A stretch of DNA of 64,000 bases, taken from the NCBI GenBank assembly GCA_030272815.1, contig JAJSZT010000004.1, positions 1-64,000 of the forward strand, in the 5' to 3' direction. Of the stretch, positions 7,540-16,148 are shown piece after piece; positions within the stretch are counted from its first letter, which is position 1; every line of letters begins with the position of its first letter. The notes under the pieces are model-generated. The model was not told where the DNA came from. It worked only from the letters and a program-made list of their open reading frames with translations, and ran no database searches. The stretch comes from Deltaproteobacteria bacterium (lineage in GTDB: Bacteria > Desulfobacterota > Desulfobacteria > Desulfobacterales > ETH-SRB1). A program made the position numbers and the translations under genes.

Positions 7540-9891
7540 CTATGCCGCCACTTCATAGATTTGCTTTTCGAGTTCTTTTATCGCTTCAAGATATTGTTCC
7601 CTACCGCCAAAGCTTTTGATAATCTCAACAGGAGATCCAAATTGATTAAATGGTTTGATTCTCAAAATTTCCATACTTTCTAAATTCTCTATGCCCTCAT
7701 CTGCATATTTATCCAACAGTGCATCTAAAACAGCTCTTGCATTATCGCCATACTTCGTGAAGTAGCTTTTCTTTTTAACATTGTTCGCCCGTTCCCTGCG
7801 TGTCAATGCGGGTTGCTCGAAGGCAACATGACAAATGAGATCAAAGGGATCAAAATCTTTCCCGACTTCCTCTTGGAGCTCATAGAGTAAAATGCCCTGT
7901 TCCATCAATTCTTCAATAATTGCCTGCTTCTTTTCTGATTTCTTCCACTGTCGCAGGAAATTATCGAGGCTTGCATATTCCTTCAAGATTCTCTTTTTCG
8001 TAAAATTTCTCAGCGATTCGGTAATGAGCTTGCCATCATCACCTATATACTGAACACGTTCACTGATAACTTCAACCTGAACATCATGGATGTAATATTT
8101 GCGACGGTGGGCAGGAGGAGGTTCCGGCGACTCAGGAAACTCCGGATCGACTAAAATTTCTTCATCGTTGTCTATGCCCTCATCGTCTGGCAGTTCGGGC
8201 GGCTCTATTGGGTCGCCTTCCTTTGGTTCATAAATCTGCACCGGATCACCATCGAACAGAGGATCTGCAAAAAGATTAGTGGCCTGTCTGAAGTCCATGA
8301 TGACAAAATAATATTTTTTGAACTCTTCATTGATACGGGTGCCGCGCCCTATAATCTGTTTGAACTCCGTCATGGAATTAATGTTTTTATCCAAGACTAT
8401 CAGCTTGCATGTTTGAGCATCAATACCGGTTGAGAGTAGTTTTGAGGTTGTTGCAATTACAGGATACTTGCTCTCAGGCGTAATGAAATTATCGAGTTCC
8501 ATTTTTCCTTCATCGTTGTCACCGGTAATTTGCATGACATATTTATAATTCTTTGCCACCTCGTCACTGTTTTTATTGACAATTGCCATCCGCATACGTT
8601 TTGCGTGATCGATGTTTTCACAGAAAATTATGGTTTTATCGAAGCGATTTGTCTTCTTCAAAAACTCCGAAACCTTTTCGGCCACTCGTTCTGTCCGCTT
8701 TTCAAGAACGAGATTGCGGTCGTAGTCTTTTATGTTATAGATCTGGTCCGGAACTTCATGTCCATATTTATCCACTTTGCCATCTTCAGGACGCCACCCT
8801 GAATCTTTGTCCATGGCTATACGAATGACTTTGTATGGCGCCAGGAATCCATCTTCAATTCCCTGTTTCAATGAATAAGTATAAACCGGCTCTTTGAAAT
8901 AATGGATATTGGAAACATATTTTGTTTCCCTTGGAGTGGCCGTCATTCCAATTTGTGTTGCCGAAGAATAATACTCCAGTATTTCGCGCCAGGCGGAATC
9001 TTCCGCCGCGCTTCCACGGTGGCACTCATCAACAATGATAAGATCAAAAAAATCAGGCGAAAACTGTTTGTAAATGTTTTTCCATTCTTCAATTCCGGAA
9101 ACCCCTTGATATAATGCCATATAAATTTCATACGACTTGTCAACGTGGCGTTTTTTGATTTTTGTCATCTTATCGCCAAATGGTTTGAAATCATTCACAA
9201 CAGTCTGATCAATCAAGATATTTCGATCTGTCAGATACAGAATTCTCTTTTTTGCCCGGGCTTTCCATAAACGCCAGATAATCTGGAAGGCAACATAGGT
9301 CTTTCCTGTGCCGGTGGCCATGACCAGCAAAATTCGATTTTGACCTTTAATAATAGCTTCGACAGCCCTGTTAATTGCAACTCTCTGATAATATCGAGGA
9401 GTTTTGCCACCAGCCTCGTAGTAATAGTCCTGCGTGATAATCTTTTCCTGATCCGGATCAATGCCCTTTGAAATGTTCAGCCGGTTCCATAATTCATCCG
9501 GAGTAGGAAATTCATGCAGCGCGAGTTCTCTTTCTTCTCCTGTTGTTTTATCATGCTCGACAAATCCATCACCATTGGAACTATAGACAAACGGCAGATC
9601 CAGGATCTCCGCATACTCCAATCCCTGCTGTATTCCAGAGCCGATAGAATGAATATTATCTTTTGCCTCGATTACGGCTATGGGTTGGTTTGGTTTGGAA
9701 TAGAGGATGTAATCGGCTCTTTTGCCTTTACCGCGGCTGACTAATTTTCCGCGCACCTTAATGCGACCCGCAGTAAAAGATACTTCTTCACGAAAATGAC
9801 GGGGATGATTATTCCAGCCGGCATTTGTTAAGGCAGGCGTAATATATTTTGTGCAGATGTCTCTTTCGGAAAGTTTTGATTTTATCATCAT
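7540..9891 (-). CDS. hsdR: Type I restriction endonuclease subunit HsdR
   Basis: A 783-residue R subunit of the EcoEI/EcoR124-like class. The N-terminal nuclease carries D60 and EAK (75-77), fitting PD-(D/E)xK. The SF2 motor has Walker A MATGTGKT (191-198), DECH (287-290), a GMTATP motif III and a late QIIGRGTR motif VI. The C-terminal ~200 residues match the EcoEI_R_C region after a proline/acid-rich linker (ELPDDEGIDNDEE…PEPPPA). First gene of the hsdRMS operon; all motifs look intact. Confidence 0.96.
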   Translation of the reverse strand: MMIKSKLSERDICTKYITPALTNAGWNNHPRHFREEVSFTAGRIKVRGKLVSRGKGKRADYILYSKPNQPIAVIEAKDNIHSIGSGIQQGLEYAEILDLPFVYSSNGDGFVEHDKTTGEERELALHEFPTPDELWNRLNISKGIDPDQEKIITQDYYYEAGGKTPRYYQRVAINRAVEAIIKGQNRILLVMATGTGKTYVAFQIIWRLWKARAKKRILYLTDRNILIDQTVVNDFKPFGDKMTKIKKRHVDKSYEIYMALYQGVSGIEEWKNIYKQFSPDFFDLIIVDECHRGSAAEDSAWREILEYYSSATQIGMTATPRETKYVSNIHYFKEPVYTYSLKQGIEDGFLAPYKVIRIAMDKDSGWRPEDGKVDKYGHEVPDQIYNIKDYDRNLVLEKRTERVAEKVSEFLKKTNRFDKTIIFCENIDHAKRMRMAIVNKNSDEVAKNYKYVMQITGDNDEGKMELDNFITPESKYPVIATTSKLLSTGIDAQTCKLIVLDKNINSMTEFKQIIGRGTRINEEFKKYYFVIMDFRQATNLFADPLFDGDPVQIYEPKEGDPIEPPELPDDEGIDNDEEILVDPEFPESPEPPPAHRRKYYIHDVQVEVISERVQYIGDDGKLITESLRNFTKKRILKEYASLDNFLRQWKKSEKKQAIIEELMEQGILLYELQEEVGKDFDPFDLICHVAFEQPALTRRERANNVKKKSYFTKYGDNARAVLDALLDKYADEGIENLESMEILRIKPFNQFGSPVEIIKSFGGREQYLEAIKELEKQIYEVAA

Positions 9892-9908
9892 TCAATCCTA
9901 TTAAACTA

Positions 9909-9998
9909 TCAAAGTATTGAACATGCTCCAAGTTTTTTAAATCGATCAAGCAATGCATAGCCTGGTTCATTTGTGAAAAATGTAGTGTTGGTAATCAT
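9909..9998 (-). pseudogene. Remnant of a PLD-type helicase N-terminus
   Basis: A 29-codon reading frame, MITNTTFFTNEPGYALLDRF then KKLG…, that ends at a stop. The phrase FFTNEPGxxLLxRFK is, from memory, the start of long SNF2/helicase proteins with an N-terminal phospholipase-D-like domain found in defence islands. The rest of the gene is missing: hsdR starts 18 bases downstream. A second, more damaged copy lies at 58944-58994. No clear ribosome site. Confidence 0.55.
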
Positions 9999-10312
9999 CT
10001 CAGTTTTTAAGCTGGTTGTTATTATCTTTCAAAATGCTAATCCGTGAACTAATTTTTTGACTCATTTTTGACCCATTTGACTCACCATTGCCCCTTTGCT
10101 GCCTATTTCATATTAATGACAATGTCTGAAACGTGTCCGTTATGTCCGTTATGTTCTTAAGATATCCGGTACTTATCCCAGGCAATTTACTATGCATTAC
10201 TATTGCATTGCTTTCATTACCCTGTTCTGTGCCAACTCAACTATTTTCCCCTTGCAGCCCTTTAATAGTGTTATTATGCAAATAATATTCAATTAATGTG
10301 CAATATGTGCAA
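9999..10312. other. Intergenic, no gene seen
   Basis: 314 bases between the helicase remnant and the AlbA-type gene. No frame with recognisable coding content on either strand; promoter elements for the hsd operon are not obvious. Confidence 0.5.
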
Positions 10313-11644
10313 TTATTGTGCAATAACATAATAAGAACCAGCCCCTTTTTTACCGCTCTCTTTCAAAACATGTTTTTTGATTAAATCCCTTAAATCATTT
10401 GTGGCAGTATTGCGAGAGCAATTATTAATCTCCAGATACTCCTTGTTTGTTATTTTTTCATTTTCTTTGATATACGTCACCGCTTTAATTTGTCTTTTAT
10501 TTAAACCAAGTTTCCTGAGATTCTCTTCATTCCATTTATCTTTATAAAAAATAACCGCCATAACTCCGTATTCTTCGACAAAATCCGGTTCCGGCAGTCC
10601 CTGTTCTATACAATTTTCTACAATTTTTATTGTTCCATGCCCCCAGGATTCAATAAATCCAGCATAATAGAAAATTTTAGCAAGGAGTGTGTTTCTTGGT
10701 ATGGATAAATGGTTGGTTTTCAATTTTTCCACAGGTATTTCAGGCGGAAGTTTCCCTTCGTTCATTATCATTAATTTATCAGGATAGACCCGTATCTGGA
10801 TTTGTGAAGTCCCTGAATAATCCCTGTGAATCAACGCATTAATTATAGCTTCTCTTAAGGCTTCGTAAGGATATTCAAGAATATCACGGCGGTGAATACC
10901 TTCATATTTTATATTGCTGACCAGATATTTTGTCCGCAGGATTTCCAGACTATTTTCCAGTTGTACAAAAAGATTCCCTTCAACAATATCAGTTGTTTGA
11001 ATTTCTGTATCAGTCAGAAATTTACCAATCCTGACCACAGACTGGAGGTAAAATTTCTGCGGGTCATTAGAAAAAAGAAGAACCGATGCTCTTTTTAAGT
11101 CTTTGTCATCAATCAGGTTTAATTTTTGCAAAAGTGCGGTGTTGTCTGTTTCATTAATAATTGAGGGAATTCTGTCAACAGCATACTTTTTAAATTTTTT
11201 TATGGAATCATTATCTATCTCATTAAAACCTGCTCTTTCTTCAACAATGTCATCCCATGTGCTGCCTGATTTCTTCATAAGGAAATCTGCCAGATCTTTT
11301 CCCTGTAGTTCCTGCACAGTACTTCCGCTTCTGAGATAATATTTTCCATTGTGGGAAATAGGGACAGAACTTGGTAAAATCGTGATCTTAATTATTTCCT
11401 TACCGCTTTTTCTGTTCAGTTCAACCGAAGGAAGAATTCCAAGTTTATTTCTGATTTTATTTGGTATATCCTCAAGCAGTTTTCTTACATTTTTCAATCC
11501 TGAAGGATTTCCCTGGTCATCCAGTCCGATAATCAACTTTCCGCCATCACTATTTGCAAATGCAGAAATAACTTTAAGGCAATCATCACGCCAGCTTTGT
11601 TTATATTCGATTGTTTGAGATTCTTTATTCGTCATATTATTCAC
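10313..11644 (-). CDS. AlbA/Schlafen-type ATP-binding regulator (COG2865)
   Basis: A 443-residue protein with an N-terminal AlbA_2 (Schlafen AAA-4-like) domain (ESQTIEYKQSW…GGKLIIGLDDQG, about 5-120), a central GHKL-like ATPase segment (EALREAIINALIHRDYSG…VYPDKLMIMNEG, about 260-350) and a C-terminal winged helix (about 380-440). COG2865 members are called putative transcriptional regulators; many sit next to restriction systems. It ends 420 bases before hsdR on the same strand. The sequence is intact, unlike the related gene at 59124-60722. Confidence 0.85.
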   Translation of the reverse strand: MNNMTNKESQTIEYKQSWRDDCLKVISAFANSDGGKLIIGLDDQGNPSGLKNVRKLLEDIPNKIRNKLGILPSVELNRKSGKEIIKITILPSSVPISHNGKYYLRSGSTVQELQGKDLADFLMKKSGSTWDDIVEERAGFNEIDNDSIKKFKKYAVDRIPSIINETDNTALLQKLNLIDDKDLKRASVLLFSNDPQKFYLQSVVRIGKFLTDTEIQTTDIVEGNLFVQLENSLEILRTKYLVSNIKYEGIHRRDILEYPYEALREAIINALIHRDYSGTSQIQIRVYPDKLMIMNEGKLPPEIPVEKLKTNHLSIPRNTLLAKIFYYAGFIESWGHGTIKIVENCIEQGLPEPDFVEEYGVMAVIFYKDKWNEENLRKLGLNKRQIKAVTYIKENEKITNKEYLEINNCSRNTATNDLRDLIKKHVLKESGKKGAGSYYVIAQ

Positions 11645-11817
11645 CTGCTAAATATTCGGTAATCATCTGTCTCTTTTCTGTCGTATTAACCTATCGTATT
11701 AAGTAACATTCATCCAGAAATGCAATTCGCCCTTGAGGATTTTAATTATACGATTTCAATATCATGCACGCCATGAAGGGTCAAACCACAAATTTTCCCA
11801 CTGGATACTGTATAGAT

Positions 11818-11961
11818 TGAGACCTTTAAAAAATGTTCAATTTTGTTCAAGTTCAAGAAAGGCGAAAATTTTAAATGCGGGAATACATTGAGTATTTCGA
11901 GGCTTAAAATTTGAGCCTGACGTAGAAATTGGGCAAAAGGGGACCTTTTGCAAAGGTCTCA
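11818..11961. mobile_element. MITE-like element A, copy 1 (144 bp)
   Basis: Ends TGAGACCTTT and AAAGGTCTCA form terminal inverted repeats; the element is flanked by a 3-bp direct repeat GAT (11815-11817 and 11962-11964). The interior is about 85-90% identical by eye to the copy at 40632-40807, which has its own 3-bp duplication AAT. No coding capacity; it looks like a non-autonomous derivative of an insertion sequence. Confidence 0.8.
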
Positions 11962-12001
11962 GATCGTAAAATAGAGGTTTTTGAGAGTTGGCTTACTTAG
12001 A

Positions 12002-12176
12002 GCTCGGTAAAAAATAACTTGGCATTTTTGCATCCCAACTTCACCATATCTTTAATTGATCTTCATTCGCAAAAGTCCTCGAAATAGCTCGCTATTCCTG
12101 CGGTTTTGCTCAATCAGATCAATTAAATCTACAGCAAATTTGGGCGCAAATTCTACCAAGTTATTTTTTACCGAGC
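12002..12176. repeat. 175-bp palindromic element with 21-bp perfect arms
   Basis: The arm 12002-12022 (GCTCGGTAAAAAATAACTTG plus G) is the exact reverse complement of 12156-12176. Weaker pairing extends about 5 bases outward. A partial relative of one arm occurs at 49912-49937 (23 of 26 bases). Probably another small transposon-like palindrome; no gene inside. Confidence 0.75.
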
Positions 12177-12213
12177 CCTTATTGAAACGGAAGGGAATTA
12201 CGGGACACAAAAA

Positions 12214-12255
12214 AAATAGCCTTGCGCGGCCATTTGCGTGGCCAGAAGGCTATTT
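12214..12255 (-). terminator. Rho-independent terminator after the tRNA operon
   Basis: Read on the minus strand, AAATAGCCTT pairs with AAGGCTATTT around an inner GGCCA/TGGCC stem, and the right arm runs into a T8 tract. It lies downstream of the tRNA-Leu and would end the gapA-tpiA-secG-tRNA transcript. Confidence 0.75.
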
Positions 12256-12280
12256 ACAAAAATAACTTCTAAAATAATTT

Positions 12281-12384
12281 ATAGACTTTCAGATAATTAA
12301 TTTCACAAGGCCAGAAGGAGGAAGGCGTATTAGTTATACGTCGACGACTGATAACGCAGTGAAATTATTTATCTGAAAGGCTAT
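12281..12384. repeat. 104-bp inverted repeat next to tRNA-Leu
   Basis: Arms 12281-12306 and 12359-12384 pair at 23 of 26 positions, around a 52-base centre that holds a second short palindrome (GTATTAGTTATAC). It starts only 3 bases beyond the tRNA CCA end. Possibly a structured RNA trailer or a mobile palindrome. Confidence 0.65.
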
Positions 12385-12387
12385 AGC

Positions 12388-12473
12388 TGGTGCCGAAGGC
12401 CGGATTTGAACCGGCACGGGTCTCCCCACTACCCCCTCAAGATAGCGTGTCTACCAAGTTCCACCACTTCGGC
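12388..12473 (-). tRNA. tRNA-Leu (anticodon GAG)
   Basis: An 86-nt class II tRNA with encoded CCA. Acceptor GCCGAAG pairs with CTTCGGC; anticodon arm CTATC-TTGAGGG-GGTAG gives GAG; a long variable arm (GTGGGGAGACCC) and T-arm GCCGG-TTCAAAT-CCGGC are present. It starts 6 bases after the secG stop, as leuU follows secG in E. coli, also with anticodon GAG. Confidence 0.97.
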
Positions 12474-12479
12474 ATATTA

Positions 12480-12893
12480 TCAGCTCTGAGAACTTTTCTC
12501 TGCCTGAACTGGTGCGTCAGGCTGGGAGGCCTCTGGCTCTGAGGCTGGTGCTGTTTTTGTTGCTTCTTCTTTCTGCACTGGTTCCTGCGCCGGCATGCTT
12601 TTCTCAGGCTCAGCTTGCTGCTCTATTGGGGTTTTTGTGTCAATCATAATGGAATCTCCGGTTTTATGACCGGATATGTATGCAAGCGCCAAAGATGTTA
12701 GCATAAATATTATAGCTGCCGCTGTTGTCGCTTTGGTTAAAAAAGTTGACGCACCTGTACTTCCGAAAAGAGTCTGACTGGAACCGCCTCCAAAAGCAGC
12801 CCCCATATCAGCCCCTTTTCCTGTCTGCAACAAAACGATCATAATCAGAGCTATACAGACTATGATATGTATTATTATTAATAATAGTGACAT
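12480..12893 (-). CDS. secG: Preprotein translocase subunit SecG
   Basis: A 137-residue SecG with two membrane helices (about 3-22 and 54-74) and the conserved cytoplasmic loop LQTGKGADMGAAFGGGSSQTLFG between them. The C-terminal ~60 residues are a long Glu/Pro/Ala-rich tail (PAQEPVQKEEATKTAPASEP), longer than in E. coli SecG. It assists SecYE in protein export. It is cotranscribed with tpiA (7-base gap) and probably with the tRNA-Leu 6 bases downstream. Confidence 0.95.
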   Translation of the reverse strand: MSLLLIIIHIIVCIALIMIVLLQTGKGADMGAAFGGGSSQTLFGSTGASTFLTKATTAAAIIFMLTSLALAYISGHKTGDSIMIDTKTPIEQQAEPEKSMPAQEPVQKEEATKTAPASEPEASQPDAPVQAEKSSQS

Positions 12894-12900
12894 ATTACCT

Positions 12901-13665
12901 TTATATATTAACTAAATTGACAATCTTACTGAAAGTATCAGGATTCAGGCTTGCCCCTCCTACAAGTGCTCCATCAATATCAGGCATAGCCATAAGTTCT
13001 GAAATATTGCCGGGGTTTACACTTCCTCCGTACAGTATTCTGATGGAACTGGAAAGCCTGTCTCCAAATTCTTTTTCAATTAAAGAACGCAAAAATAAAT
13101 GAACCTCCTGGGCCTGCTCCTTTGTTGCTGTTTTGCCTGTTCCTATTGCCCATACAGGTTCATATGCTATGACTGTTGTCTCAAGGTCATCCAGAGAAAA
13201 ACCTTCTAACCCCTTTTTTAACTGTTTGTCAAGTACAGAAAATGTATAATCTGATTCCCGTTCTTTTTCAGATTCTCCAACGCATAGAATTGGTATTAAT
13301 CCAAATCCTAATGCAGCCCTGATTTTTTTGTTGACAGTATCGTCATTATCACCAAAATACTGCCGCCGCTCTGAATGACCTATGATTACATATTTACATC
13401 CTGCTGATACAAGCATAGCAGGTGATATTTCTCCTGTATAGGCACCGTCTTTTTCCCAGAAAAGATTCTGTGCCCCAAGCGAAATACAGCTCTCCCTGAT
13501 AATATCTGATACAGAGGAAAGCGCTGTAAACGGAGGTGCAATCATAACATCTTTTCCACTAGTTCCAGCTAAAAGTTTTACAAGCTGTTCTGATGTCTCA
13601 ACAGCTTCGGAAATTGTTTTAAACATCTTCCAGTTTCCGGCAATAAGAGGTGTACGATTTTCCAT
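12901..13665 (-). CDS. tpiA: Triosephosphate isomerase
   Basis: A 254-residue TIM barrel that interconverts glyceraldehyde-3-phosphate and DHAP. NWKM (11-14) holds the catalytic Lys, IIGHSERR the His, and AYEPVWAIGTG the catalytic Glu; phosphate-binding ILYGGSVNP and GALVGGASL close the barrel. Normal length. It lies between gapA and secG, linking it to glycolysis/gluconeogenesis. Confidence 0.98.
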   Translation of the reverse strand: MENRTPLIAGNWKMFKTISEAVETSEQLVKLLAGTSGKDVMIAPPFTALSSVSDIIRESCISLGAQNLFWEKDGAYTGEISPAMLVSAGCKYVIIGHSERRQYFGDNDDTVNKKIRAALGFGLIPILCVGESEKERESDYTFSVLDKQLKKGLEGFSLDDLETTVIAYEPVWAIGTGKTATKEQAQEVHLFLRSLIEKEFGDRLSSSIRILYGGSVNPGNISELMAMPDIDGALVGGASLNPDTFSKIVNLVNI

Positions 13666-13784
13666 CTATTTCGCTCCTATAATTAAAATGCGTAACACTT
13701 TAGTTTTATGATACAAACCGCCTGAAGCGGATATATTTTCGAAAACCTAAAGCATTACTAAAATGCAAGCTCTGAATACTCTAC

Positions 13785-14789
13785 TTAAAGTTGAGATCCT
13801 ATCATGGCTGCCAGATCCACCATCCTGTTTGAGTATCCCGCTTCATTGTCATACCATGAGAGCACTTTAACCATGTCATCTACTACATGAGTTGTTTCAG
13901 AATCAACAATGGAAGACAACGTCGACCCGTTGAAATCAGAAGATACAAGCGGAATATCGCAATATCCAAGTATGCCTGAAAGAGCTCCTTCCGAAGCACT
14001 TTTGAGGGCCTGGTTTACATCGGAAACCATAACTCCTGATTTTTCAACGGTCGCCACAAAATCAACAATAGAAACATTCGGTGTAGGAACTCGAATAGCG
14101 AGCCCGTTTAGCTTGCCTTCCAGTTCCGGCAGTACAAGAGATACTGCTTTTGCAGCGCCGGTTGTCGTTGGAATCATGGAAAGAGCTGCAGCCCTGGCCC
14201 TTCGAAGGTCCTTGTGCGGGAAATCGATAAGGCGCTGATCTCCTGTATAAGAATGTATGGTAGTCATTAGCCCGCATTTTATGCCAAAATTCTCAAGAAG
14301 CACCTTGGCAACCGGCGCAAGACAATTTGTGGTACACGATGCATTTGATATTATATGATGTTGCCTGGGGTCATACTGGTTTGAGTTTACACCCATTACA
14401 ATTGTAATATCAGGTTCTTTGGCAGGAGCAGATATTATAACCTTTCGTGCCCCTGCAGCAAGATGCTTTGAAGCATTTTCGTGATCTATAAACAGGCCGG
14501 TACATTCCGCAACAATATCAACATCAAGCTCTTTCCATCTCAGTTGCTCAGGATCCCTGATTGACGTAAAAGCAACAGGTTTGCCGTCAACCTCAATTGA
14601 ATCTTCTTTTGCTTTAACTTCTTTACCAAGATTTCCATGAACTGAGTCATAACTTAGAAGATGAGCCATTGTGGCTGAATCAGTGAGGTCATTAATAGCC
14701 ACAACTTCAACGTCAGGATGATTCATTGCAGCCCTGAATATCAGCCTCCCAATCCTTCCAAAACCGTTTATTCCTAATTTAATGCTCAT
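13785..14789 (-). CDS. gapA: Glyceraldehyde-3-phosphate dehydrogenase
   Basis: A 334-residue type I GAPDH. NAD-binding GFGRIGR lies at 9-15, and the catalytic Cys152 sits in ASCTTNC. Conserved IHSYTGDQ and SWYDNEAGYSNRM segments are present. It catalyses the phosphorylating oxidation of GAP in the cytoplasm. tpiA follows after 119 bases; a PTS EIIA gene ends 26 bases upstream. Confidence 0.98.
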   Translation of the reverse strand: MSIKLGINGFGRIGRLIFRAAMNHPDVEVVAINDLTDSATMAHLLSYDSVHGNLGKEVKAKEDSIEVDGKPVAFTSIRDPEQLRWKELDVDIVAECTGLFIDHENASKHLAAGARKVIISAPAKEPDITIVMGVNSNQYDPRQHHIISNASCTTNCLAPVAKVLLENFGIKCGLMTTIHSYTGDQRLIDFPHKDLRRARAAALSMIPTTTGAAKAVSLVLPELEGKLNGLAIRVPTPNVSIVDFVATVEKSGVMVSDVNQALKSASEGALSGILGYCDIPLVSSDFNGSTLSSIVDSETTHVVDDMVKVLSWYDNEAGYSNRMVDLAAMIGSQL

Positions 14790-14815
14790 AATATTCCTTT
14801 ATTATTGTTTAACAT

Positions 14816-15229
14816 TTATCTTCGCTTGTTTCCTTTTAAAATTCCACTTGCCAGGGATATGCTCTTTTTACCAAAAGCCTCCAGGTTTACCACAAGACTG
14901 CTCAGATCTTCATCATCTCGAATATTGGCTGCTCTTATCAAAATCGGAAGGTTTACCCCTGATAATACTTCCACATGTCCTTCTTCAAGAAATGAATAGC
15001 TTAAATTAGAAGGAGTTCCTCCAAACATATCTGTAAGAATTAATACACCTTTTTTCTGATCGACTTTTTTTATTCCTTCGGCAATTTTTTTACGGAGAAT
15101 TTCAGCGTTTTCGTTCAGATCTATTGAAACCGATACCATGGCCTCAGGCCTTTTTCCAAAAATAAATTCTGCTGCATCTATTAATGCATCTCCAAGATTA
15201 CAGTGTGTGGTTATAACTATACCTATCAT
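14816..15229 (-). CDS. PTS mannose-type EIIA domain protein
   Basis: A 137-residue stand-alone EIIA of the mannose family. MIGIVITTHCNLGDALI carries His9, the phosphorylation site; the TDMFGGTPSNLS segment (about 66-77) is the family hallmark. No EIIB, EIIC or EIID genes are nearby, so it is more likely part of a regulatory PTS with the neighbouring ptsN and rapZ than a sugar transporter. It follows rapZ by 11 bases. Confidence 0.92.
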   Translation of the reverse strand: MIGIVITTHCNLGDALIDAAEFIFGKRPEAMVSVSIDLNENAEILRKKIAEGIKKVDQKKGVLILTDMFGGTPSNLSYSFLEEGHVEVLSGVNLPILIRAANIRDDEDLSSLVVNLEAFGKKSISLASGILKGNKRR

Positions 15230-15240
15230 AAAACTCCTTC

Positions 15241-16143
15241 TCAGGTTTTGGTCGAGTGGGAAAAGTGGCTAAACTGTTGCAATCTTATATCTCTATGTGT
15301 AATCCCAACTTGTTTACCTTGTTTATCAATATGTTCATATATGGTCTGAGCAATAGTGACGGAGCGATGCCGACCACCTGTGCAACCAACTGCAATCTTT
15401 AAATAGGCCTTTCCTTCTTTTTCATATAAAGGCATTAAATAATCAAGTAAATCCAGATACTTCTCAAGAAATATAGGAGTTTCTTCATTATTCAAAACAA
15501 AATTTTTGATCTCTTCAGCTTCACCATCCAAATCTTTCAGTTCAGGTACAAAATATGGATTTGCAAGAAAACGAACATCTATAATAAGATCAGCGCCATG
15601 AGGAGTGCCATATTTAAAACCAAAGGACTGGATATTTATCCTCATTGGTACCAGTTTCCTGCTTTTCTGCGCAATATTGAAGACAATGGACTTCAGCTCA
15701 TGAACATTACAGTGGGAAGTATCGATAATTCTGTCAGCTTTTTCTCTAAGGTCTTTCAATTGCTCCTTCTCAGCTTTTATCCCATCGAGAAGGCTTTTGC
15801 TCTGCGATAGAGGATGCTGTCTCCTTGTTTGACTGTAACGCTGTAATAATATTTTTTCATCTGCCTCAAGAAAGAGTATTTCAAAATTGTATCCTTTTTG
15901 CCTGATGGATTCGAAAACAGATGAATATTTGGAAAGCAATCTTCTCTCGCGCAGATCCATTACAAAGGCAAGCCCTGCAATTTCAGAGGCATGTTCCTCT
16001 ATCGGCAGTTCCAGAAACTTGGGGAGAAGATCAACCGGCATGTTATCTACACAATAAAAATCCGCATCCTCAAATGCTGCAATTGCAGTGCTCTTACCGG
16101 AACCCGAAAGCCCTGTAATAATAATTATCTTTAAGTTTTTCAA
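15241..16143 (-). CDS. rapZ: RNase adapter / nucleotide-binding protein RapZ
   Basis: A 300-residue RapZ/YvcJ protein. Walker A GLSGSGKS starts at residue 11; VDNMPVDLLP and the C-terminal GCTGGRHRSV motif are typical. In E. coli RapZ guides RNase E to the GlmZ sRNA and senses glucosamine-6-phosphate; whether that holds here is unknown, but the rpoN-hpf-ptsN-rapZ order is the classic one. It begins 5 bases after ptsN. Confidence 0.96.
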   Translation of the reverse strand: MKNLKIIIITGLSGSGKSTAIAAFEDADFYCVDNMPVDLLPKFLELPIEEHASEIAGLAFVMDLRERRLLSKYSSVFESIRQKGYNFEILFLEADEKILLQRYSQTRRQHPLSQSKSLLDGIKAEKEQLKDLREKADRIIDTSHCNVHELKSIVFNIAQKSRKLVPMRINIQSFGFKYGTPHGADLIIDVRFLANPYFVPELKDLDGEAEEIKNFVLNNEETPIFLEKYLDLLDYLMPLYEKEGKAYLKIAVGCTGGRHRSVTIAQTIYEHIDKQGKQVGITHRDIRLQQFSHFSHSTKT

Positions 16144-16148
16144 TTTGG

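Noticed and set aside
7012-7683. A 223-codon plus-strand frame
   Set aside because: It lies antisense across hsdM/hsdR, whose motifs are intact, and has no recognisable protein features.
12388-12473. tRNA-Leu end as a proven attachment site
   Set aside because: No second copy of the tRNA 3' end and no integrase found in the window; kept only as a possibility.
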